Shown piece by piece: positions 1 to 5,143 of a stretch of 5,961 nt of DNA. The stretch is from Halomonas sp. (GTDB lineage Bacteria; Pseudomonadota; Gammaproteobacteria; Pseudomonadales; Halomonadaceae). The position numbers were made by a program, and so were the translations under genes. The stretch spans positions 1 to 5,961 of the forward strand of contig PWIZ01000248.1 of the NCBI GenBank assembly GCA_003560175.1. The letters run 5' to 3'. How positions within the stretch are numbered: the first letter of the stretch is position 1; every line of letters begins with the position of its first letter. A model generated the notes under the pieces. That model searched no databases. It saw only the letters and a list, made by a program, of their open reading frames with translations, and was not told the DNA's origin.

Positions 1-2820
1 CACGAAGCTCTCGTGGGCGGTGGGTGAGCCGTGGCCCTCCAGGGCGAAGGCGGCCTGGCCGCGCACGGTGAGCAGGCTGACCTCGCGTTCGATCTGGTCC
101 TCCACCTGGCGCAGGCTGACCAGGCCGAGATCGGCCATCTTCAGCGCGGTGCGGTTGGCGCTCACCTTGAGCGCCTCGCGGGCGGCCAGCTCGTAATAGC
201 GGGCGCCGCGGGCGTAGTGGCCGCTGCGCCGCAGGTGGGTGGCGAAGTCCCCGGGGTGGCGGCTGATCCACATCGGGAAGCGCTCCTCGATCAGCTCGAC
301 CACCTGGCGGTGGATCGCCGTGCGCACGTCCCGCGGGCAGGAGAGATAGGCGGCCTCCTGCAGCAGCTGGTGGGTGAACTGGAACTCGCGGCCGTCCTCG
401 TCGCCCTCCACCGGTTCGATGATCTCCAGGCGGCGCATCTGCTCCAGGGCGTGGCTCAGGCGCGGCTTCTCCCAGCCGCTGCACACGGCCAGGAAATCGA
501 AACGGAAGCGCCGGCCGAGCACCGCCGCGGCGTGGGCCACCTCGCGGTCGACGTCGAGCTGGTCGATGCGGCTGGCCAACAGGCCCAGCAGGCCGTGGGG
601 CAGCTCGTCCAGGTGGACGCTGCGCCCTTCCCGGCGGTCCATGTCCACCCGGCGGCAGATCTCCTGCAGGTAGAGCGGTACGCCGTCGCAGCGCTCGATG
701 ATCTGGCCGCGCAACCGTGGGCTCAGGTGAATGCGGTAGCGGCGAGCGAGCTGGGAGAGCAGCCGCGAGGATTGCATGGCATCGAGCCGGCCCAGGGAGA
801 TCTGCTGGTCCCAGTGCAGCCGCGCCGGCAGCGCCTCACGGCCGTGGTGGCTGGCCACCAGCATGAAGCCACAGTTGATCGGCAGGCGCGCCTGCAGGCC
901 GGCCAGCAGCTTGAAGCTGGGCTCGTCGAGCCACTGCAGGTCGTCGATCATCAGCACCAGGGTGCGCTCGGCGGCGAAGGTCGTGATCAGGCGTTGCAGC
1001 AGGCCCACCACCAGCTCCACCGCCTCGCCGCTCTGGGTGAGCACGGCCACCTCGCGGGGCTCACGCACACCCATCGCCTCTTCCAGCAGCTGCCGGCGGG
1101 GCTCGTCGAGGTCGGGTAGCGCCAGGGACTCGTACAGGCCGGCCAGGGACTCGGGGGTGAGCGGGGCGTTCAGGCGCCAGCGCAGCAGCTGACGGGCCAC
1201 GCCGTAGGGCTCCTGCACCGAGAGCCGCGTGGTGGGCTGCCAGCAGATGGCGGCATCGCGGCTCTGCTCGAGCTGGCGAAAGCCGACCATCAGCGCCGAC
1301 TTGCCCATGCCGGAGGGGCCGCGCACCAGCACGCTCTGGCGCAGGCCGATGCCGGCCCGGGCCAGGGCGTCGCGCAGGGTGCGCAGCTGGGTCTCGCGGC
1401 CCACCAGGCTGGGGGGCAGCGCCTCGCGGCCGCCCTCATTGGCACCAAGAACGAGAGCCCGCAGGCGCACCCGGCCGTCGCTGGCCACCAGCCGCGAGCT
1501 GAGCCGCGGCTGCAGGTCCAGGGCCGGGGGCATGTGCTGGCTGGCCTCCTGGGAGATCACCAGCTCGCTGCCCTCGGCGGCAGACATCAGCTCCAGCGAG
1601 CCCTGGGTGACCTGACCCAGCGGATCGACCAGGCCGCGCTCCGGCAGGTAGACCACCCGGCCGCTATTGAGCCCGGCGGCGAGCTCCACCTTGGGGGGAT
1701 CGCCCTCCCCGCTCCAGTGGCGGCGGCTCTCCTCGGGAAGCATGCACCGACAATGTTCGTAGAGCGCCACCAGCTCGGCGAGCTGATGGGCGGGACCGTG
1801 GGTGCCGAAGCAGGCCAGGCCCAGGCCGCCGGTGGCGCCGGGCAGCCAGAAGCCGCCCAGGTGGTGGCACTGCTCCTCCAGCCAGCGCAGCAGCTCGACC
1901 TGCAGCATCAGGCAGGCGCGGCTCGACGGTCGGCTGGAGAGATCGCCCTTGAGGCGCAGGCGAATGGCCATCACCGAGAGCTGACGCTGCTCGATCTCCT
2001 CCTCGCGCAGGGGCGCGCTGTCCGGCGCCAGGGTGCGGGCGAAGCCCAGCCCCCCTGCCACGGCAGCGTCGGCATGGGAGTCGGACCAGTAGCGGGCCAG
2101 CTGCAGGAAAGCGGGCTCGGGCTGCTGGCCGGAGAGCGCCAGCAACTGCAGATAGGCATTGTAGTGCTCGTGGGCGGCGGCCAACTGGCCCTGCTCGGCC
2201 AGCTGACGCACCAGCCGCTCGTGGAAGGGGCCGTAGCCCGAGAAGCGGCTGACCATGTCCACCAGCAGGCGGTCGGGGACGCTGTCGTGCTGCTCCAGCA
2301 CCGCCTCGGCGAAGCGGATCACCCGCTGACGCCAGTCGCTGCGCACCTGCACCAACCAGCGCTGGAAGTCGCCGCAGTTATTGAGCTGCAGCTCCTCGGC
2401 GAGATCGCCCCGGTAGTGCTCGAGCATCGCGGCCAGGGTCGGCAGGTCGCGTTCGCCCTCCAGCAGGCGCTGCACCTCGTGAAGGTCGAACAGCCAATCC
2501 TGCGGCAGGCGGAAGGCGATGGTCTGACGCGAGACGGCAAGCACCTCGTCGGCGTGCTCGCCCAGGGACTGGCGCAGGCAGTGCAGCGCGTGGCGCAGGT
2601 TGGTGCGCCCGGAGGAGAGGCCTTGGTCGGGCCACAGCAGCTCGGCCAGGGTCGCGCGGCTCACCGGCTGGTTGTGCAGCAGCAGGTAGACCAGCAGCGC
2701 CTTGACCTTGTCGTAACTGAACTGCGTCAGCACATCCTCGCCGAGGGTCAGCGAGAAGTGGCCTAGGAGGGCCAGCCGATCCGTTTGTGGGGTATCGGCG
2801 ACGTCAGTTGCATCTCGCAT
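1..2820 (-). CDS. Large SARP/BTAD-type transcriptional regulator with degenerate cyclase-like domain and STAND ATPase (3' end outside window)
   Basis: I translated this frame by hand: it is open for 940 codons from the ATG at 2818-2820 to base 1 with no stop, so the C-terminus lies outside the window. Residues ~16-105 resemble a SARP/Trans_reg_C winged helix (VKALLVYLLLHNQPVSRATL, then ELLWPD, then NLRHALHCLRQSLG). Residues ~110-245 fit the helical BTAD domain. Residues ~278-455 align with class III cyclase homology domains (RQLSVMAI, GGLGLACFG, LAAGLNSGRVV, AAEGSELVIS), but the metal-binding Asp positions appear to be Arg287 and Gly332, so catalysis is unlikely. Residues ~470 onward form an AAA_16/STAND NTPase: Walker A GPSGMGKS (501-508), Walker B LVLMIDDLQWLDE (621-633) and a GVPLYLQE motif (713-720). 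The rest is helical, and by family a TPR-like tail would follow. It probably binds DNA and is switched by ATP and an unknown ligand or partner. It lies 31 bp behind miaE, probably in the same operon. The domain calls are firm; ligand and targets are unknown. Confidence 0.88.
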   Translation of the reverse strand, partial: MRDATDVADTPQTDRLALLGHFSLTLGEDVLTQFSYDKVKALLVYLLLHNQPVSRATLAELLWPDQGLSSGRTNLRHALHCLRQSLGEHADEVLAVSRQTIAFRLPQDWLFDLHEVQRLLEGERDLPTLAAMLEHYRGDLAEELQLNNCGDFQRWLVQVRSDWRQRVIRFAEAVLEQHDSVPDRLLVDMVSRFSGYGPFHERLVRQLAEQGQLAAAHEHYNAYLQLLALSGQQPEPAFLQLARYWSDSHADAAVAGGLGFARTLAPDSAPLREEEIEQRQLSVMAIRLRLKGDLSSRPSSRACLMLQVELLRWLEEQCHHLGGFWLPGATGGLGLACFGTHGPAHQLAELVALYEHCRCMLPEESRRHWSGEGDPPKVELAAGLNSGRVVYLPERGLVDPLGQVTQGSLELMSAAEGSELVISQEASQHMPPALDLQPRLSSRLVASDGRVRLRALVLGANEGGREALPPSLVGRETQLRTLRDALARAGIGLRQSVLVRGPSGMGKSALMVGFRQLEQSRDAAICWQPTTRLSVQEPYGVARQLLRWRLNAPLTPESLAGLYESLALPDLDEPRRQLLEEAMGVREPREVAVLTQSGEAVELVVGLLQRLITTFAAERTLVLMIDDLQWLDEPSFKLLAGLQARLPINCGFMLVASHHGREALPARLHWDQQISLGRLDAMQSSRLLSQLARRYRIHLSPRLRGQIIERCDGVPLYLQEICRRVDMDRREGRSVHLDELPHGLLGLLASRIDQLDVDREVAHAAAVLGRRFRFDFLAVCSGWEKPRLSHALEQMRRLEIIEPVEGDEDGREFQFTHQLLQEAAYLSCPRDVRTAIHRQVVELIEERFPMWISRHPGDFATHLRRSGHYARGARYYELAAREALKVSANRTALKMADLGLVSLRQVEDQIEREVSLLTVRGQAAFALEGHGSPTAHESFV

Positions 2821-2828
2821 GGTGTCGT

Positions 2829-2832
2829 TCCT
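2829..2832 (-). promoter_or_regulatory. Ribosome binding site deciding the regulator start
   Basis: On the minus strand AGGA lies 9-12 nt before the ATG at 2818-2820. An in-frame ATG seven codons upstream (2839-2841) has no comparable purine tract, only GACCGGCCCC, so the downstream start is preferred. Confidence 0.55.
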
Positions 2833-2851
2833 GCGTATCATGGGGCCGGTC

Positions 2852-3496
2852 TTACGCCGGCACGCCACTGTGAAAACGGAACGCCGTGTCGGGCGTCTGC
2901 ACCAGCTCGGCTTCGCGATCGGCGAAGAAGGCGATACGGGACTCGATGGGCGATGCGGCCAGGTGGCGGGCCAGCATCAGGTAGTCCTCGTAATGGCGCC
3001 CTTCCGACTTAACCAGAGTGCGGTAGAACTTGGCAAGCTCGGGGTCCAGGTGGGGAATCAGCCGCGCGAAGCGCTCGCAGCTGCGCGCCTCGATAAAGGC
3101 GCCGATGATCAGGATGTCCACCAGCCGGGCCGGCTCCTCGGGGCGCACGTGGCGGCGCAGCCCCTCGGCGTAGCGCGAGGCGCTGATGTGGCGATAGGGA
3201 ATGCCCCGCGCCGCCATCAGCGCCACCACCTGCTCGAAGTGCAGCAGCTCCTCCCGGGCCAGCTGGCTCATCTTGGTGAGCAGCAGCGGCTGATCCACGT
3301 AGCGGTAGAGCAGGCTCATGGCCGTGGAGGCGGCCTTCTTCTCGCACTGGGCGTGGTCGATCAGCAGCAGCTCGGGATTCTCCAGCGCCCAGGCCACCCA
3401 GGCATCCGGGGTACGACAGCTCAGAAAGTCGAGCAGCTCGGCGGACAGCAGATCATCGGCACTGGCGCTGACGGGCTCGGGCAGGGTCACGGACAT
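2852..3496 (-). CDS. miaE: tRNA-(ms2io6A37) hydroxylase MiaE
   Basis: This 214-residue protein is recognisable as MiaE, the non-haem di-iron monooxygenase that uses O2 to hydroxylate the isopentenyl side chain of ms2i6A at position 37 of tRNAs reading UNN codons. The ferritin-like four-helix ligand set is visible: Glu52 in DHAQCEKKAAS, Glu83 and His86 in REELLHFEQ, Glu136 in FIEARSCERF, and Glu165 and His168 in KSEGRHYEDY. That gives two ExxH pairs plus two single Glu residues, the complete expected set. The protein is soluble, with no signal peptide or membrane segment. The ATG at 3494-3496 lies inside the end of the DUF1289 gene (10-nt overlap), and its upstream sequence carries only a weak GAGAG purine tract, which suggests translational coupling. 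The stop is TAA at 2852-2854. The substrate depends on MiaA and MiaB, which are not in this window. Identification is confident from the motifs. Confidence 0.93.
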   Translation of the reverse strand: MSVTLPEPVSASADDLLSAELLDFLSCRTPDAWVAWALENPELLLIDHAQCEKKAASTAMSLLYRYVDQPLLLTKMSQLAREELLHFEQVVALMAARGIPYRHISASRYAEGLRRHVRPEEPARLVDILIIGAFIEARSCERFARLIPHLDPELAKFYRTLVKSEGRHYEDYLMLARHLAASPIESRIAFFADREAELVQTPDTAFRFHSGVPA

Positions 3497-3963
3497 GAGG
3501 GTCTCTCGGCAGAACGTTCGGGCACGGGGTCGGTTGACGAGGAGCGGCGGCGGGCCTCGGCGGCATCATTGAGCTCGGCGGCCAAGCGGGCGTGGAGTTC
3601 GGAGGCGGTGAGGCCTTCGCCCTGCCCCACCGGGGCCAGGCCGTAGCAGGAGAGTTCCTGGATGCGCTCGCGCCCCACCCGCAGCAGCTCCACCGCCCGG
3701 GACAACCCCGGCTGATCGGGTCGAAAGCGGATGCGGTGGCGCTTGAGCTGGGCCTCCAGCGCGGCGCCATCCACCAGGCGCAGGTAGCGGCCGGCCACGG
3801 CCTCGCGCAGAGCGTCGAGTTCATGGATGCGCACGGCACGCTGGTCGCCCGCCAGGGCGAACCAGTCGCGAATCTCCTTATCGCTGCGCTGACAACCGCG
3901 GCAGATGCGGTCGCCCAGGGTGGTGGAACAAAGCCCCACGCAGGGCGAAGCGATGGCGCTCAC
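3487..3963 (-). CDS. DUF1289 family protein with N-terminal four-cysteine cluster and long C-terminal extension
   Basis: The protein has 158 residues. The N-terminal 35 carry the DUF1289 signature SPCVGLC, then GDRICRGCQRS, then EIRDW, with Cys8, Cys12, Cys21 and Cys24 spaced as a likely metal site. Metal binding is inference; the family has no established biochemical role. Many DUF1289 proteins are little more than this motif. Here about 115 further residues follow: a charged helical stretch (residues ~40-125, with ERIQELSCYGLAPVGQGEG) and a polar Ser/Pro/Arg-rich tail. The start is GTG at 3961-3963, chosen because the conserved SPC motif follows at residue 6 and no in-frame ATG gives a better fit. 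The TGA at 3487-3489 overlaps the miaE start by 10 nt, so the two are co-translated and this is the first gene of the apparent DUF1289-miaE-regulator operon. A role beside MiaE in tRNA or iron handling is possible but unproven. Confidence 0.82.
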   Translation of the reverse strand: MSAIASPCVGLCSTTLGDRICRGCQRSDKEIRDWFALAGDQRAVRIHELDALREAVAGRYLRLVDGAALEAQLKRHRIRFRPDQPGLSRAVELLRVGRERIQELSCYGLAPVGQGEGLTASELHARLAAELNDAAEARRRSSSTDPVPERSAERPSCP

Positions 3964-4005
3964 GCTCTTTCTCTCACGCTCTTTACTCTCAGGGTCGTGC
4001 TCTCA
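3959..4005 (-). repeat. Short degenerate tandem repeat in the leader of the DUF1289 gene
   Basis: Read on the minus strand, TGAGAG recurs at 4005, 3991 and 3976, and the series ends in TGAGCG at 3962, so the unit is 14-15 nt. The last two units share an exact 12-mer, AAAGAGCGTGAG, at plus-strand positions 3973-3984 and 3959-3970. The repeat supplies the purine-rich ribosome binding region and the GTG start itself, and it also creates an out-of-frame GTG at 3975-3977. It could have arisen by replication slippage. Confidence 0.6.
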
Positions 4006-4047
4006 AGGTCTGCCACCACTACCTTACCCTCGTTGAATGCAGCGTTG

Positions 4048-4087
4048 ATAATTCAGCAAGATAGTAACGCGAAATGAACGTTTGAAA
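4048..4087 (-). promoter_or_regulatory. AT-richer segment, possible promoter of the DUF1289-miaE-regulator operon
   Basis: This is the only clearly AT-rich stretch upstream of the operon. On the minus strand it offers TACTAT (4061-4066) and AATTAT (4048-4053) as -10-like boxes. The -35-like TTTCAA (4082-4087) is only 15 nt from TACTAT, shorter than the usual 17. No clean sigma70 pair is seen, so this is a location guess rather than a defined promoter. Confidence 0.22.
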
Positions 4088-4129
4088 CAGCCGTGACTTG
4101 GTGGCGATTGGCACCGCCGCCGCCCAGTG

Positions 4130-4159
4130 GTGGTAGCTGCGAACGTGGTGCCCGCAGCT
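4130..4159 (+). repeat. REP-like unit 1
   Basis: The head GTGGTAGCTG (4130-4139) is followed by a perfect 7-bp stem: AGCTGCG (4135-4141) pairs with CGCAGCT (4153-4159) around an 11-nt loop. The same 10-mer head recurs at 4218-4227. Confidence 0.5.
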
Positions 4160-4181
4160 TTCGTCGAAGCGTCGAACCGCC

Positions 4182-4208
4182 CGCAAAGCGTGGCTCCCAC
4201 CAGTAGCT
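4182..4208 (-). repeat. REP-like unit 2, inverted
   Basis: On the minus strand AGCTACTGGTGGGAG (4194-4208) is identical to the plus-strand 4339-4353 of unit 5. A short CGC-TTT-GCG stem (4182-4190) follows, with imperfect pairing beyond it. It is the only unit in this orientation that shares a long exact block with the others. Confidence 0.6.
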
Positions 4209-4217
4209 ACAGGTTCA

Positions 4218-4240
4218 GTGGTAGCTGGATACCCACCAGC
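4218..4240 (+). repeat. REP-like unit 3
   Basis: The head GTGGTAGCTG (4218-4227) is followed by a 5-bp stem: GCTGG (4224-4228) pairs with CCAGC (4236-4240) around a 7-nt loop. On the opposite strand the unit reads CTGGTGGG, so it also resembles an inverted head and may be a partly eroded pair. Confidence 0.45.
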
Positions 4241-4257
4241 AGCAACAGCCTCGGTGG

Positions 4258-4275
4258 TTGAAGGAAGGCCTTCAA
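4258..4275. repeat. Perfect 7-bp inverted repeat between REP-like units
   Basis: TTGAAGG (4258-4264) and CCTTCAA (4269-4275) are exact inverse complements around a 4-nt loop AAGG. The 10-bp palindrome GAAGGCCTTC (4264-4273) overlaps it. It lies just before unit 4 and could be a spacer hairpin. Confidence 0.55.
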
Positions 4276-4320
4276 GGCTTGGAGCCACTGGTGGGAGCTG
4301 GGCTATGCCCGGCGAATGGC
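4273..4320 (+). repeat. Direct repeat copy A, holding REP-like unit 4
   Basis: This 48-nt copy begins CAAGGCTTGGAGC and matches 4329-4376 at 41 of 48 positions. It holds the head GTGGGAG (4291-4297) and a hairpin with stem CTGGGC (4298-4303), loop TAT and stem GCCCGG (4307-4312), with one T.G wobble pair, followed by CGAAT. Confidence 0.75.
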
Positions 4321-4328
4321 TGTGTTGC

Positions 4329-4376
4329 CAAGGCTTGGAGCTACTGGTGGGAGATCGGCTGTGCCGAGCGAATAGC
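4329..4376 (+). repeat. Direct repeat copy B, holding REP-like unit 5
   Basis: This is the second copy of the 48-nt repeat, 56 nt to the right of copy A. Head GTGGGAG is at 4347-4353; stem TCGGC (4355-4359) pairs with GCCGA (4363-4367) around TGT, again followed by GCGAAT. Several differences from copy A fall in the stem and keep it paired. Confidence 0.75.
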
Positions 4377-4387
4377 GGCGAAGCCGC
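4375..4387 (-). terminator. Hairpin abutting the universal-stress gene stop codon, possible weak terminator
   Basis: On the minus strand the TAG stop (4388-4390) is followed at once by GCGGC-TTC-GCCGC, a perfect 5-bp GC stem. The sequence after it is TATTCG, with no T-run, so it is not a classical intrinsic terminator. It may act with the adjacent REP hairpins to stop polymerase or protect the mRNA 3' end. Confidence 0.3.
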
Positions 4388-5143
4388 CTAAGGCACCACC
4401 ACCACCGGCACGGGGATGCGGGCCAGCACTTCCGGGTCCTCGGTGAAGAGCCGGGTGAGGGTCTGGCGGCCGATCACCAGGGCGCCGCTGCGGGCGTGAG
4501 CGAGGAAGCGTTCGAGCGCCGGGGCGGCCATGGGGGCGAGCTCCTCGCGGCCGAGAAATAGCGGATGGTTGCGCGAGGCCTCGGCCAGGGTCTCGCCCCA
4601 GGGCAGCGTGGGCGCCTCGCCGCGAATGTAGCGCAGCGGGCCCGGCACCGGCGGGTGGCGCTCGTCCCAGATGATCACGGTGCAGGGCGCCTCCAGCACC
4701 AGGCGGCGGCTGGTGGAGCCCAGCCGAGAGCTCCAGCCCCAGCGCGACGAGAGCCCCGCCTTGCCCAGCACCAGCACGTCGCCGGGGGCGGCCTCGGCCA
4801 GGGCCTCGCTGACCACCTGGCCGCGGCTCACCTGCAGGCGATGGCGCAGCGCACGCCCCGCCACCGCCTCGTCCAGGGAGCGGGTAATGCGCTGCAGCTG
4901 GCGGGCCAGGCTCGCCTCCAGCTCGGCGCTCTGCAGCGGCCGGGCAAGCCCGGTGCTGGCCCCCACCTCCCGGGAGAAGGGGAAGGCCGCGCAGTGCAGC
5001 AGGTCGAGATCCTCGATGAAGAGCGCCACCAGCTCGGCGCTGACCTCATCGGCCAGGGCCACCGCCGCGGCCAGGGCGGCCTGGCTCTGGCGGGAGTCGT
5101 CCAGCAGCGCCACCACGCGCATCGTCTCGCTGCGCTCACTCAT
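4388..5143 (-). CDS. Universal stress protein family (UspA-like) with reduced second half
   Basis: The protein is 251 residues, cytoplasmic, with no membrane segment. Residues ~8-160 are a UspA alpha/beta domain: first strand RVVALLDDS (9-17, with the acidic DD expected at the nucleotide site), LVALFIEDLDLL (38-49), and a VLVLGKAG...LGSTSRRLVLEAPCTVIIW block (123-159). The nucleotide loop has Gly127, Gly130, Gly142 and Ser143, but 11 residues separate the second and third Gly, where the ATP-binding consensus has 9. Residues ~161-251 look like a shortened second Usp half ending ALVIGRQ and then ARIPVPVVVVP. The start ATG (5141-5143) overlaps the upstream protease gene's TGA (5136-5138) in the sequence ATGAGTGA, typical of coupled translation; an in-frame ATG at 5120-5122 is the alternative. 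Reading further upstream in this frame gives only a Thr/Arg-rich shadow of the protease tail. Family call sure; ATP binding and physiological role inferred. Confidence 0.85.
   Translation of the reverse strand: MSERSETMRVVALLDDSRQSQAALAAAVALADEVSAELVALFIEDLDLLHCAAFPFSREVGASTGLARPLQSAELEASLARQLQRITRSLDEAVAGRALRHRLQVSRGQVVSEALAEAAPGDVLVLGKAGLSSRWGWSSRLGSTSRRLVLEAPCTVIIWDERHPPVPGPLRYIRGEAPTLPWGETLAEASRNHPLFLGREELAPMAAPALERFLAHARSGALVIGRQTLTRLFTEDPEVLARIPVPVVVVP

Larger units (their letters stand above)
3964..4387. other. Intergenic region of 424 bp without a supportable gene
   Basis: The gap lies 3' of the universal-stress gene and 5' of the DUF1289 gene. From left to right it holds the leader tandem repeat, the AT-richer possible promoter segment, and from about 4127 onward a dense group of REP-like hairpins. 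Short open frames cross it on both strands, but they read through the repeats and show no family features. Confidence 0.8.
4127..4387. repeat. Cluster of REP-like palindromic units (BIME-like)
   Basis: The cluster has about five units, each with a GTGG head followed by a short imperfect palindrome, the layout known for REP elements linked to RAYT transposases. Plus-orientation heads are at 4130, 4218, 4291 and 4347; a minus-orientation head is at 4200. Units 4 and 5 lie in a longer near-identical direct repeat. No RAYT gene is in the window. Classification as REP rests on form, since copy number elsewhere in the genome is not visible. Confidence 0.7.

Noticed and set aside
31..1119. Long plus-strand open frame of 362 codons opposite the regulator
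   Set aside because: Its product is an Ala/Gln/His/Leu-rich shadow with no domain features, while the minus strand encodes recognisable ATPase motifs across the same bases. It is an artefact of high GC codon use.
1534..2766. Long plus-strand open frame of 410 codons opposite the regulator N-terminal half
   Set aside because: Composition is low complexity (Gln, Ala, Leu, His) and it lies antisense to the clear SARP and BTAD-like sequence. No ribosome site or family motif supports it.
2819..3646. Plus-strand open frame of 275 codons opposite miaE and DUF1289
   Set aside because: It is antisense to MiaE, whose complete di-iron ligand set is decisive, and has no recognisable features of its own.
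4019..4288. Minus-strand frame of 89 codons in the intergenic gap
   Set aside because: It reads through the REP-like units, so its apparent internal repeat (TTEAVAAGGYPATTEPVATGG) is only the DNA repeat in translation. No family resemblance.
4127..4387. CRISPR array
   Set aside because: Repeat units are imperfect, palindromic, in both orientations and unevenly spaced; there are no constant-length unique spacers and no cas genes.
3964..4387. tRNA or small RNA gene in the intergenic gap
   Set aside because: No cloverleaf, T-loop or A/B-box-like sequence could be assembled; the hairpins are explained by the REP-like units.
4258..4446. Plus-strand frame of 62 codons across the direct repeats
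   Set aside because: Its content comes from the repeat copies and it runs antisense into the end of the Usp gene; no evidence for translation.
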